Shown: piece after piece, positions 53,181-64,000 of the stretch
How the letters are laid out: each line of letters opens with the position of its first letter
Numbering within the stretch: position 1 is the stretch's first letter
Assembly: GCF_008831285.2 (NCBI RefSeq)
Contig: NC_045140.1
Location: 7,124,505-7,188,504, forward strand
Origin: Nymphaea colorata
Taxonomy: Eukaryota > Streptophyta > Magnoliopsida > Nymphaeales > Nymphaeaceae
Direction: 5' to 3'
DNA length: 64,000 bases
Notes under the pieces: model-generated
Told to the model about the DNA's origin: nothing
The model's database searches: none
What the model saw: the letters and a program-made list of their open reading frames with translations, nothing else
Made by a program: the position numbers and the translations under genes

Positions 53181-56100
53181 AATGTAGTTTTACATATTTG
53201 ATCATAACACCAGTTGTTGGTGCCCCTATTTATACGTGATCCTCACAACTATAGGTCCAAGTTATAAAAGTCATTTTAATATCCTCTCATGGGCACAATA
53301 CCATACCAGATGTCCAATTCATGTTGTTATGTGACACATATAAGTGGGGACCTGCTCTCAATTTTCTGTATTAGAGCTAAAAGCATGCAATTGGTCGTCC
53401 GATCTTGACACGCGATATGGTCAATGTCCTTGTTTTATGTGGAAAAAGATATCCGCGTTTGTGTTTTCTGCAATCTGTCAAATCACTTCGTTAAATGCGC
53501 TGCTCCCAACTAACTCCTGGAAGAGGAAGTGGTACTTGTAGGATTAAAAATACAGGGAATGGCCGCATTGCTGCTAGTGCTCACGATGGTGATAGTGGAT
53601 TTTCGTCCAGAAAAATTGTACGAATAACACGCAACTTTTAGTGGTATATTACAACAGGATGTCTAACTTTTCTCCTTCTTTCGATTAGTTTGATTGTCTG
53701 ATTTGCACAGAAAAGAAGAAAGAAAGTAAGACTGAAGTGTGTCATTTCGAGCACTTTTTGTAGATTCAGAATCACCTTGGGAAGGGATCGTATATCCTCA
53801 CTGTCAATTTGTTGATCTTAACCGCCTTCGACGCAGATGTGCGGCCCACAAAATTAGGTGCATTATTAATGCTCATTAATATTGCGGCCATTTTCTGAAA
53901 AATGCGCGACTTTTCTTATACTAATTCATTTGCTTGAAATATGGTTTGCTTACTATTCAGCAAGGTGGATGAATCAATTCAAAACCCTAAAAGAAGGCGC
54001 TATGTAATTCACAATGTGGGAGATGAAGACGGCAAGCAAACTAAGCTCCAGTATCTTGTGATTTCGTTTGATTGAATAGATGAGTCAACCTGAGCTAAAG
54101 CTCATCTGGAACTCGAGCTCAACTGGCTAGGCTCGAGCTGACTGTTTTACAAAAGGTATATTGTTTGTGATGCCAGTAACCAATCGGTTTAGAATAGTAG
54201 CGAAGCCATAAAAACTCGTTGGAGGGGCACTTGTTTAAAAATACTCAAATTTGGAGGAGCACTTATAGATATATAAGAATAAATATTTAAGATTCTCATT
54301 CAAAACCTAGTCGAGGTATATGATGCAACTGTTGGGTTGGGAGTTGGTAGACAGTAACTTATTCAGTGTCCATGGCATCAACCCCTGCATTACGAAAGGA
54401 CATGTCACCAATGCACAAGTTGGAACACACTATTAATGACATCTTTAGTAATCAAAAATAGGTTTGGTACCGTTGGGGATTGGCTAACCAAGTGTCGCGA
54501 TTGTCTTCCAATAGATCATAGGAACAAATACTCTTTTTCTTCTTTCATCATTTTTAAAAATGAGAATCTATATATTAATCTTATAAGTTCGACCGTGATG
54601 AAAGTATATTCGTGAAATAACACCTCTCCAGGGCCCAACGAGCTAGCCTACTTAAAGTTTAAGTTACTTGATAATACCTCCATTTTTCTTTGACTTAGGT
54701 ATTTTTAATTTTATTGTCGTTTTCACGTTTTAATCGGATGATGATGATGACGACGACAGTGATAATAGTGAAGCTGCTGATTTCATGACATGATTGCTTG
54801 ACGACGGAAGCATGACGAATGAGCACAGTGCATGCCTTGCAATAATTGCAATGGGACCATTACCAAGGAGCCAGGTGTTCGGACGTAAAAAAACGACGAC
54901 TTCTTAACGTTACATTGCCTTCCAAATAAGTTCAGAAGTAAGGGTAATGTAAGCTAAGGTGAAAGAGTTATGAACAGTAAATATCTTTCGGATTAAAATA
55001 TCATAAAGCTTAAAGTCCTTTTGTCGGTTTTATTCAGGATAAAATTACTGTTGTAAATAACAGCTAGCTTGAGGTGGAAAATTGATTCGGTAAATTGTCT
55101 GGTATACAGTGTAAAATATTAAACAATGTCTAAGGTTATATTTTTATATTCACCGAATGGCCGGTAGCTTGGCGAGCCGTTCAGTACTTTTCGACTTTTA
55201 TGGTAATGGTACCACAAGCTGGCACGAATAGTTACTGAATTTTATTACATAACACAGCTACTTGGAGTTGTCTCAATTACTGGGATTTATGTATGATGGT
55301 TGTAATGTTTCTCAAAGAAAGTGATTTCTTTATGATACAAGAGATCGTAATTTAGCATTTCATTTCCAATTTCCTGGCATTCGTCAAGTGAACATGTATG
55401 CCTGTCTCACATATAAAAACCCCTCTCTCTCTCTCCCCCCCCCAACACCCCCAACTATAGGGATCTAGAGAGAGAAAGAGAGAAATCTTACACCACACAA
55501 AAACCTGACTTCTTAAATTCTTGTTAAAAAATATCTTCAACAAAATATAAACATGATAATATTTTTATAGTACTAATTTAACATAAAACATGTTCTAATT
55601 CAAGTTGTGTTTAGAAAAAAAAATTGATTTGTATATTATTAGAATTTTAATATAAGAGCTGTTCATTTTTTATTGTTACAGAAACATTATTAAACTAAAA
55701 AATGAGTTTGTCCTTGTCGCAGGCCTGCAATGCTTGGTCCGGCGAAGCAAGTGGTTGGTATGAAACACTTGTGCAGTGAGATTCAATCGAATGCTAAGTC
55801 AATTAAAAAGCAATGCACTTGAAAGGTGTACGGTGGTCCAAAAACAAAAAGTTTCAGTGCAACATAATTGACAGTCCTTTTGGGGATGGAGTTTCCATTC
55901 ATAGTGATAGGCACATATGTTGCGCACGTAGGTTTAGGGTTAATTCCCCTAGGTTGTGTCCAAACCATGTATGGTAGCACAGGGACAAGCGGATGAATGC
56001 TCAGTACCCATTAAGGAGATGATCAGCTGCCTTAGTTAATGACATTTAGGCAACTGGCTTGGATTGGAAACTTCCTCTTAAGAAAGTTTCTCCCTTACCT

Positions 56101-56410
56101 AGATTTTGTATGAAAATAAATGAAGGTTCTGGGAGGAAAGACGTACTCTTAGAGGGCCTCACTGCTATGGCTTGGTGAATCTTGTATGATGGTTTGTTGA
56201 GTGCCTAGCATTCTTAAGCTAGTTTATCATCTGAAAGAATTAAGCATGTTTCCACTACCTTAAGGGAAAGAAGGACTGGCAAAAGGCTTGTGGCAACCTT
56301 TGGCATCGCATAGGCTGAAAATGCCTTGAAATCTTGGCCTGTGACAATTGAAGTGTATGTTTTTTTGTCCTTGAGTAGTGGCTTGGGATCCACAAATTGA
56401 AGCCTGATGG
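53181..56410. other. Intergenic stretch with MITE scraps
   Basis: No recognised gene; the 65-codon frame at 53,344-53,541 has no motif. A GAGCTCGA-rich scrap at about 54,085-54,150 (CTCGAGCTCAACTGG, GGCTCGAGCTGAC) resembles the interior of the hAT MITE at 33.7 kb. At 54,190-54,310 CGAAGCC and GGAGGGGCAC words recall the element at 59.4 kb. Confidence 0.4.
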
Positions 56411-56415
56411 GTTTA

Positions 56416-56416
56416 C

Positions 56417-56458
<42 letters not shown>
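56416..56458. repeat. Compound (TA)n(GA)n microsatellite
   Basis: An AT tract passes directly into an AG tract. Confidence 0.95.
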
Positions 56459-56464
<6 letters not shown>

Positions 56465-56676
56465 AACTAGTTGGTCTGAGGAATCCCGATGCCTTTCACA
56501 GCATGCATTTTGATGCATGCACACATAAAAGGATTCCACACAACGAAAGGCATGGGGTGACCTTGAGGAAAGGGGATCCCTCCACCTTCTCTATCTATCT
56601 CCATGAAACAAAAAACAAGCAAACCGTATAAAAACCAAAAAAACAAAATTGAAAGAAAAATAAACAAAATAAATTA

Positions 56677-56789
<113 letters not shown>

Positions 56790-56849
56790 TTGCTGGGCCT
56801 AAACTCTACCCAATATGGGAAGGGAAGGGAGATAAGTATCTGCCTAGAC

Positions 56850-57045
56850 CAAGGGCGGAGGGAGGGGGAGGGCCACCTAGGCCATGGCCCCCACCCAACA
56901 ATTGAAAAAACAAATTATATTGAAAAAATTAAAAAATTTTAGTTGCGCCATGTTTTGTTTGGATTTGAATTCAGTTTGACCCTGCCCGGATCTAGCGGTT
57001 GGACTGTTCACCCTGCTCCTAAAAAAAATCCTGGCTCCGCTCCTG
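56850..57045. mobile_element. hAT MITE, CAGGGGCGGAGCC-type ends
   Basis: The left end CAAGGGCGGAGGGAGG and the inverted right end CAGGAGCGGAGCCAGG are imperfect terminal repeats of about 16 bases. The middle is AT-rich. The candidate 8-bp flanks do not match, so the target duplication is lost or the ends are off by a few bases. It sits beside a minus-strand LINE-like tail. Confidence 0.55.
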
Positions 57046-57215
57046 GTAAACCAAACCCATAGAATCAACAGCAGCAGCTATGTTTTCGAAGACCATGTTG
57101 TTACATTCTTCCCACATCCGCCAGTAGAAATTGACAAGTGAAGTCCACTTGGTGAACTGCCAAGGGGCAAGAAACTCAAGGAAAGGGATGAAAAGAAGGA
57201 GCAGACAATACAAAG
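57046..57215 (-). mobile_element. LINE tail fragment, minus strand
   Basis: The minus frame reads WTSLVNFYWRMWEECNNMVF followed by ENIAAAVDSM, which resembles the C-terminal I-W-K-E-R-N-x-R-V-F-x-N block of plant L1-type ORF2. Sequence to about 57,630 is open in several minus frames but shows no further match. Short fragment, moderate support. Confidence 0.45.
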
Positions 57216-57629
57216 GTGGGTCTGAGAGAAGATGAGGTAGGGAAGGCTATGCACTGAAAAGCATGTTACCAAAAAATGGACAGATGGTAAAACGGTGATG
57301 GCGAGACTTGGTGGCAGAGAAACACTAATTTGCTAAATGAAGGCCCAAATGTTGAAGGTAGTCAAAAACGTTAAGGTGACCGGCGACAAAAAGCCAAGAA
57401 AAGACTGTAGCTCGAGGCGAAGAACCACAAAACCAGAGAGCCATCTGAGGAAGCCAGGAAGGAGCGGGTTGAAGGCAGCAAAGTAACAGTAAGCGACGGT
57501 AAAGAATGCGGCCAAGGGCTAACGGTGGGTGTAAGTGGGCAACGTTGGAAAAGGAGGATGGAGGATGCTATGTAGGACCACAATGGAATACTGATATAAG
57601 AGACATCTGATGGACCGATGGCCAAAGAA

Positions 57630-57630
<1 letters not shown>

Positions 57631-57674
<44 letters not shown>
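57631..57674. repeat. Compound (TC)n(TA)n microsatellite
   Basis: About 11 TC units followed by about 11 TA units. Confidence 0.95.
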
Positions 57675-58285
57675 GCAGATCGCTAGAAAACATCACAAAA
57701 AATGCAATGGGATTGACCAAGCAATTGTCATTGTCAATATACCTTTTGTATTTGTTCAAAATTTTATATAAAAATATGAATTTTTCAAAATTTACGAGGG
57801 GTGGGGTGGTTCCTACCTAGACAGTTATGCCACGAATTAACATGGGGTAAAACATGTATAATATGGTCAAGATGAACTTTTAAAACTTTAGTTAGGGTTC
57901 AGAAAAATATGTTTGTTGAAAATTTTATTTGGATAATATGATTTTTTCAAAACTTAGGAAGGGGCCTGTACCACCTTGGTGTCTTTCCTAGACACATATG
58001 CCACAAATTAAGGCATGTCTGATTGCACATGCAGCAAGTTTTCTACCTGATGAGATTTAGATTTTGGTGAAATATAAGAGAAATTTGGACTTTAAATTTT
58101 GTGAGAAAATTAATAAATTCTTGATTTCTTTTCTTATAAAAATTATTAAGCATGGATGTGTCTTTTTCAAAGATAGAAGAACTAGGCTTGAAGCCACAAA
58201 CTCGCTCTGTTGATCTTCGTCCAATTTCTTGTATTTATTATTGCCTTCCCCAACATTATATAATATTTTACAAATGGAAGCTTAA
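57675..58285. other. AT-rich stretch with related sub-blocks
   Basis: No gene seen. TTTTTCAAAATTTACGAGGGG (in part) near 57,782 and TTTTTTCAAAACTTAGGAAGG near 57,942 begin similar blocks, each followed by a CTAGACA and ATGCCACnAATTA word about 40-60 bases on, so an old duplication of about 160 bases is likely. Confidence 0.4.
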
Positions 58286-58289
58286 TTTT

Positions 58290-58503
58290 GGGGTGTGTTT
58301 GATAGCCTTAAATCTGAAGTCCATCCTTGACTTGAAATCTATAGTTTGTGGAACACATTATTTAATCAAACAATAAATTCAAGCATTGTGCATTTCAAAT
58401 CCACGTTGACTAGCAAAAATCTCAGGGAACGAACGAGAATTTGAAATCATCATTGATCATATGTCACCTTGGATCTCATATCCAAGGTAGATGAACGTAA
58501 CCT
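58290..58503. mobile_element. Tourist-like MITE, copy 2
   Basis: The left end GGGTGTGTTTGATAGCC and the inverted right end GAGGTTACGTTCATC, followed by TTGGAT and GAGATCC words, match the layout of the element at 40,784-40,988. No ORF. The target duplication is not clear. Confidence 0.45.
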
Positions 58504-58739
58504 CAATGGCAAGAACAATCGTTTTCTAAGACATTATAGTGAGATTGAAATATTATAATCACAAAATTTTTGAAAATTGAATATGCATGTCTCATTGCAC
58601 TTTAAATTGCCGTATTTCTTATTTTTGGTTCTCAACCTAAAAGTGGTAGTTAGTTAGACCAGACAAATGTGATGACGATGCATGCATGATTTGGCTCTTT
58701 CACATGCAAGTTTTGTAGCCATATATTATTTACCATGTG

Positions 58740-61490
58740 ACAACTTATTTAACACTGTTTTGGAAGGGCAGGATAAAACGGGCAGTGGCCTATGGTTCTG
58801 TCTTGTAGCTCATTTCAGCGGTTCATTGTGGACTGCAATTTATGGTCATTGCCGGATCCTTCCAAGAGATTTACCTGGTCCAACCGCATCGCCATAGGGA
58901 GGGACTGGTTCAATGCAGGCTCGATTAGAGTTATACGTACCAATCAGACTTCGCATGCATGATAACTGGAGAGCTGTGTAGGAGAAGACATTTGCAGTGC
59001 TGTCCAGAATTTTTTTCATGATGGGCAAGTTTGTTAGGATGATTAAAAGAGCATAGATTGTTCTGATGAAGTCAGAAGTGTGCAGGACTATAGGTTGCAA
59101 TGTGGTCTGTAAGATCATTATACAAGTGAGGCGAAACAAAATGAAAGGCATTTTTGTAGGACTATAGGGGGGCTAATCAATTGACATTCCAAGTTGATTG
59201 TATGCTTCAAAACAATGTCATCATGTTGCACAAAGTCATAAATGCGCTAAAGGACTACAACAAGGTGGCATGCTGTTTAAAATTAAACTTGCAAAGGCGT
59301 ACAATAATGTTACTTGGTGTTTCTTGGGAAATTTCCTCATGTATACGGGCTCCAATAAACGTTGGGTTAATTGTGTGATGCTCTGTGCAGGGGCGAAGCC
59401 AAGGTTGGGCCCTAGCTCCACCTCAATTTTTTTTAAAAAAAAATTACATGTAAATTTTAGAAAATTTTACTTGTTTTATATAAAAATTTTGAAAAATGAT
59501 ATTTCGGCCCCTCTCATGAAAAATTTTTGGTTCTGCCTCTGGCTTTGTGCCAATATAACATTCTTCTCTATTATAATCAATGGCATTCTGGGCAAGTATT
59601 ATGAAATGAAATGAGGGCTAATGCAGGGGGATCCTATTTCCCCCTACTTGTTGTTTTTTGTGGTCATAGAGGTTATCTATCTCACAACATTGGAGGAAAG
59701 TTAGAGGACAGACAATTTTGGCCCCTCAGTTTCATCATTAGGACAATGTCCTACCCTCCTTAGTTTTTCTGACTCCTCCTTGTTGTTTAGCAAGATTGAA
59801 GACATACCACTTCAATGTATTAAGTAGCTGCTGCTTTCAGACCTGACATAGAAATCTATGCTCAAAATGAATAATGTTAAGTTCGCCATCATTCCCACTA
59901 AAGATGAGAGATCTCATGAGCACATTCTCCAACAAGTTGTGAGATAGAATATTATGGAGTTTCTAATCACCTGTTTGGGGTCTACCTCTTTTTTTGGGCT
60001 GTTTGAAAGATGAGGGTGTTCTAATCTAGTGCTTTGAGTGGACAAAAAAATTAGTGTCATGGAAGATTGGTATGGTTCCATGTGTGGGCTGTTTCTGTTT
60101 AATCAACCATATGATTTGTAGCATTATCAGATTTTGGCAAGTTTAATTTCTTGATGGCAAAATCCTTATGGGGTTTCAAGGTAACAACTCATACAAAAAT
60201 CTTTTATATTGGAAAATCATATGTTGGCCTAAATTGGAAAGTGGAGCGGAGTTAAAACAAGATTTTACTCTTGCTGTCATGATAATTTGGCATTGGAAAT
60301 TTGTGAAGGTGATTTGCATTGGACACCCTTTGTAAGGAAAAGATACTTGTGGTAATAGCTTGTGGACTTTGGGGAGGATGAAACGAAAATCTTGGTTTTT
60401 TTAAGGAAATTCTCAAGGCATGGAAACTCATTGAACAACATGTATCTTGGGTGATTGAAGAGGGAATAATAAGCTTCTTAAATGATGTGTGGGGTAGGTT
60501 ATATCTGAGAACTTTTCTGTCGAGAGAAAAGCAAAGTTTATTTATGAGATGCGTATTTTGGTCTGTTAAAGAAGTTATTGAGTTTGATTTCATCCTCCAG
60601 CCTGAATTCAAAATTGTTTTGCAGCGAGCTGGTGTGGATAGGCCAACCATTAGTGAATAGTTGGATCATCTTCTTGTTCAAGGCAAAGACTATGTCTTTT
60701 TAGTCTTTGTGATGTATGGTAGTTAATTCATTGTAAATTTGAGGGAAACACATGGTGTAAATGGGCTTGGTATGGAAAGGCTTATGAGAGAAGCCACTGG
60801 TTCATCATTATTGCCTATTGGGAGAGACTTCCCACAGTTGATTGACTGCAGAAGGGAGGTGTTTCTTTAGCTAACTGATGTTGTTTCTGATGCTGTCAGG
60901 AGGAATAATGTGAACATCTATTCTTAACTGGCAACATTTCTTTAAGGTTTTGGTGCATAATTATGTGTTTCTTTCATGTTAAGAAGACTCCTTATATCGA
61001 CATGATTATTGAGCTCAAGTGATGGTTCATCCACAACTTCAGGAAAGGGTGGCTCATGATATGTTGAAGGGTTTGCATCCATACTATGATTTGGAGTATT
61101 TGGTAAATGAGAAACAAAAGCCTATATGGTAGACAAAGTTGTCACAATCCATATCAATTGGCATGAGAAGTATTGGAAAGGTGTGTTGAAGCCTTTTCAG
61201 TGATGCTTTGAGATTCAACAAGAGATAAGGAAGTTTTCCTTTCGTGGTTAAGCCAGAGTAAAAGCTAGAGGGAAATTTCTTGCTCTGAATAATTTTTCCT
61301 ATCAATGGGCCACAAGTGATTTGGGTCTCTCTTTCTAGGTCCTCTTTGTTTCTTTTATGTTGTCACACTCTATTATTTTGACTCCATTCCATTTTGGCTA
61401 TTCTTTTGTTGTCATTTTTTCTAATTGTATTCTTTCATAAAGATTGCCTAATAAAATCAAGGGGTGAACTCCCGCTAGGGTTGTTGTGGA
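58740..61490 (+). mobile_element. Decayed LINE (L1-like) ORF2 with intact 3' tail
   Basis: A weak endonuclease trace (LWTAIYGHC near 58,828) is followed by RT blocks: QNNVIMLHKVINALK near 59,209; ATG/CAG GDPISPYLLFFVVIE near 59,628-59,675; the catalytic box near 59,765-59,776 changed from F-A-D-D to FSDS; LPLFLGCLK near 59,983. The zinc-binding C-terminal domain shows RLPTVDWLQKGGVSLA near 60,826. The end, about 61,430-61,490, reads CCTAATAAAATCAAGGGGTG then AACTCCCGC, the familiar AATAAAATC-GGGGTG-CCC tail of plant L1 elements. Frameshifts and stops abound. A hAT MITE at 59,388-59,541 interrupts the RT. Confidence 0.82.
59388..59541. mobile_element. hAT MITE inserted in the LINE
   Basis: A 154-bp element with left end CAGGGGCGAAGCC and inverted right end CAGAGGCAGAACC. 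It is flanked by GCTCTGTG (59,380-59,387) and GCTTTGTG (59,542-59,549), an 8-bp target duplication with one mismatch. Leaving the element out restores the LINE reading (VNCVMLC before, NITFFSIIINGILG after). It therefore inserted after the LINE, and belongs to the hAT superfamily by duplication size. Confidence 0.8.
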
Positions 61491-62017
61491 GTTAGGTGAA
61501 TGTGAAGAATATTGTTGTAGGAAAATAAATGTGGCATTAGATGACCACTTGTCTTATATTTGGAAAGGAGAAACATGTGACTCATAACCAACGAATAGAA
61601 CCTTGTCATCTGACCAGTCGGGGAAACATAGTAGTAAGTTTTCTTAAATAGTAAAAAAAATTTGATCATCAAAATGTACAAAAGTTGTCCATGACTTATT
61701 TAATGGAAAGGTTAGTGCCTTAGTGTAAAATCCAATGTACTACATTAGTCACTCTCTCCCTCTCTCTCACACATTGTGTGTGTGTGTGTATATGTGTATA
61801 TATATTAAACAAACTGAATTTCCATTGCAGATGTGTGCCTCAAGAAAAAGAGTGGGCAAAATTGAGAAGGCAGGATTTAGATATAGCTTACACATAATTA
61901 GTTAATGGTCCAAACCTTATAGTACAAAAAAAGGTTCTGATGTTAAAGGGTCATCATTTTAGTGTTCTATACTACATGAAAGTAGTTATAAAAGTATGAC
62001 CATGTTTCTTACTCTCA
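61491..62017. other. AT-rich stretch with (TG)n(TA)n
   Basis: No gene. It contains a short CT tract, then (TG)n and (TA)n tracts at about 61,754-61,806. Confidence 0.6.
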
Positions 62018-62181
62018 GGGGTCATTTGGCAAGGGGAACCGAAAATATTGTTCTATATATCTGCCTCAAAGAATGGGCAAATTCATAAAACATTATGTTA
62101 GAATACTATATCATGAATTTGCCCCAGTATTTGGGGCATGTATATATAATAATATGTTACTGTTCTTGTTGCCAAATGATC
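62018..62181. mobile_element. MITE with GGTCATTTGGCAA ends
   Basis: The left end GGGGTCATTTGGCAAGGGGA and the inverted right end TTGATCATTTGGCAACAAGA are imperfect terminal repeats. The interior includes GAATTTGCCCCAG and ATCTGCCTCAAAG words shared with the elements near 35.1 and 63.6 kb. No ORF. Confidence 0.6.
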
Positions 62182-62389
62182 AATAAAATGTCATGTAAGT
62201 AATTTTGATAATTGATTTTTTTCATATTGGTGGTTCAAAGCTAAAAGAAAATGAATTAACCTTGGATAACTAAAATGCTCTTTTTGCTTTTCCTACCAAG
62301 TGTCTCATAAGGACTAGATCAATGTTCAAGATTACTCATGGTGAATCTAACACTTATGGGTTTAGTGTATATATTGTGTGTGTATGTGT

Positions 62390-62582
62390 CTATATATATA
62401 TATATCGAGAAAAATGTGTAAATTAATACTAGATTACCAAAATAATCATTACCTTTCCATCACCTTTTTCTCCTTATTTCTCTTAATTGTCCATCATGTT
62501 AGATTGGACAAACCCTGTTTGGATGGCTAGGTGACTCTAAAAAGCTAGAGTCGCCATCCAATTATATTTATTTATATATATA
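62390..62582. mobile_element. Microsatellite-flanked hairpin element, copy 2
   Basis: Bordered on the left by (GT)n and (TA)n (62,375-62,405) and on the right by TA-rich sequence and (GT)n (62,562-62,605). Near the right end GACTCTA (62,533-62,539) pairs with TAGAGTC (62,546-62,552), and is followed by GCCATCCAATTATAT. Hairpin, following word and setting match copy 1 at 38.6-38.9 kb. No ORF. Confidence 0.5.
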
Positions 62583-63602
62583 GTCTGCGTATGTGTGTGT
62601 AGGTATACATTTGTTTGAATGTAGACCTTTAGGTAAGGCAACTTGGCTGAGCTTTTGTTGGCCCCATTTTCTTTTTGTTGATTGTCATGGCATCAAAGTG
62701 TTGAAAATGGGTTGATCCATTTAATAGGATGTTGATTCAACAAAAAAAAAAAAGAACAATATAAAATAGTATTGTACAACATATAGAAGTAAACATTAAA
62801 TGCTAGAGTTTGAAGTCATGGTAGGTGAACCACATAGTTCTATAAAAAACTTTACCTCGTCTTTTGAATAATTTTTACCATGACTCCTGTTACTTTATTT
62901 TCTTTAAATATTAAACAAACAAAAAGTTCTTCAAACTGTATTTTTTTTCTTTTCCTATAAAAGAAATGCAACAAAACTTATTTTATAGATGGTAACATGT
63001 GGAAACTTAAAAAGCAAAAAAAAGAGAGATAAGTTCTCCATCAACACGCCATACTAGAAATTAGTAGTATGAATGCTTTAATTTTGCAGCATTTACCATT
63101 TGTATGTGTTGGTAAACAAGCATTGGGTGAACAACAAAACATTTACAAGGCTGAAACCTTCCCCTTCCTTTGCCTCTACGATTGGGGCTCTGACAGAAAA
63201 ACATGGGACCTTCAGCTCAATGTTGGTGCTTCACATGATTTGCAACTGGAGAGTGGCTTTGATATGAATTGAACTGATGATGCGTTGTTAGCACACCTGC
63301 CATATATATATATATATTTCATTTTATGAATTCTATGGCTGATCTGCAGGAGTTGAGATTATCACTGCATATATTCCAATATCTCTAGTCAAAACATGTC
63401 TTACACCTAAGAGTTCAAAATCACCTTTTCTCATACTGTAAATTGGCTGATACTGTACATTTCATGTTACAAGCATGTCTTAATGCCAAAAAAATTAGTA
63501 TTAATTTATACAATTAAAAAAAAAACATGTCTCATTGGGCTTGAATGTGTTATACATCATTTTCATGCCACCAACCTTACCAACTATGCTATGCCTCTTA
63601 GC
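62583..63602. other. AT-rich stretch, no gene seen
   Basis: The plus-strand frame at 63,069-63,272 (67 codons) has mixed composition but no motif. A short (AT)n tract lies at about 63,303-63,317. Confidence 0.5.
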
Positions 63603-63759
63603 GGTTGTTTGGCTAATGTGATGGTAACATACCATTCCATGAACCTACCCCAAAACTTGGGGTAGATTTAAGAAATTAAAACTAATGTTCCATGAACATG
63701 CCTCAAAACTTGGGTCAGGTTCATGGAATGTTACATTACACTTACATTAGCATACCCTT
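63603..63759. mobile_element. Long-hairpin MITE with TTTGGCTAATGT ends
   Basis: The arms from 63,603 (GGTTGTTTGGCTAATGTGAT, then ATTCCATGAACCTACCCCAA) and inverted from 63,759 (GGGTATGCTAATGTAAGTGT, then ATTCCATGAACCTGACCCAA) pair over most of the element, leaving a small centre. A transcript through it would fold into a long imperfect hairpin. No ORF and no clear target duplication. Confidence 0.6.
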
Positions 63760-64000
63760 TGGATCTCCTTAAGAGTTTATTTTCGAGCTTTTATTCAATT
63801 TATTTGAAGCAAAAAAAAGAAACTCCAACATCTTCAAAAATGTGCCAAGAGCTCTCTTTCAGGCAGCAGCAATAAGCTACTTCAGATTCTGTAAGTTCAT
63901 ATAGCCTAGTTTCATTATAATCTCACAAGTTACAAAATTTTACTATGCTATACATGTGAAAGAATTGAAGAAATCTAATGAACAATTTACCCTAAATTCT
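63760..64000. other. AT-rich end of window, nothing seen
   Basis: No feature recognised; the sequence continues beyond the window. Confidence 0.5.

Overview
The window reads as nuclear DNA of a flowering plant. It is AT-rich, has very few genes and many introns and decayed transposable elements, and carries long (AT)n, (CT)n and (AT)n(GA)n microsatellites. I cannot name the species. The one intact gene looks closer to rice MSP1 than to Arabidopsis EMS1, judging from memory of the families. No prokaryotic gene organisation, CRISPR array, rRNA or tRNA gene was found.

Layout: 1-5,081 is AT-rich and carries a badly decayed Ty1/copia retrotransposon (about 2,513-4,672, + strand). 5,082-9,002 (- strand) is a complete, uninterrupted LRR receptor kinase of the MSP1/EMS1 type, the receptor for anther and tapetum cell fate. 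Behind its start, 9,003-12,900 has no long ORF but has the marks of a long transcribed leader: a minus-strand TATA box at 12,891-12,898, a small upstream ORF at 12,704-12,790, a good splice donor at 12,688/12,687 and a good acceptor at 9,068/9,067. 13,860-14,720 and 16,130-16,440 are GC-rich islands. A plus-strand promoter or first-exon zone with two good splice donors lies at about 16,620-17,502, followed by a 154-bp tandem duplication and a very long (CT)n(AT)n tract.

From 18 kb to the end the sequence is mostly transposon remains: a PIF/Harbinger transposase (19.5-20.0 kb), a LINE 5' piece (23.95-24.2 kb), a LINE reverse transcriptase (26.9-28.6 kb), a tRNA-derived SINE (37.1-37.3 kb), a hAT transposase (44.0-45.5 kb), a CACTA transposase tail (46.15-47.05 kb), an LTR-like segment with a perfect 27-bp hairpin (47.4-50.2 kb), a CACTA-like subterminal repeat block (52.8-53.2 kb), a LINE tail on the minus strand (57.0-57.2 kb) and a second LINE with an intact 3' tail (58.7-61.5 kb). 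Many MITEs are scattered through it, including one hAT MITE inserted cleanly in the second LINE and two microsatellite-flanked hairpin elements. A few exon-like pieces (9.38-9.53, 24.62-24.85, 32.44-32.89 kb) have splice signals but I do not recognise their proteins.

Only the receptor kinase can be called a functional gene with confidence. No novel multi-gene system was found. The most interesting leads are the MSP1 leader architecture, the unrecognised exon at 24.6-24.85 kb, the perfect hairpin at 48.74 kb and the paired microsatellite-flanked hairpin elements.
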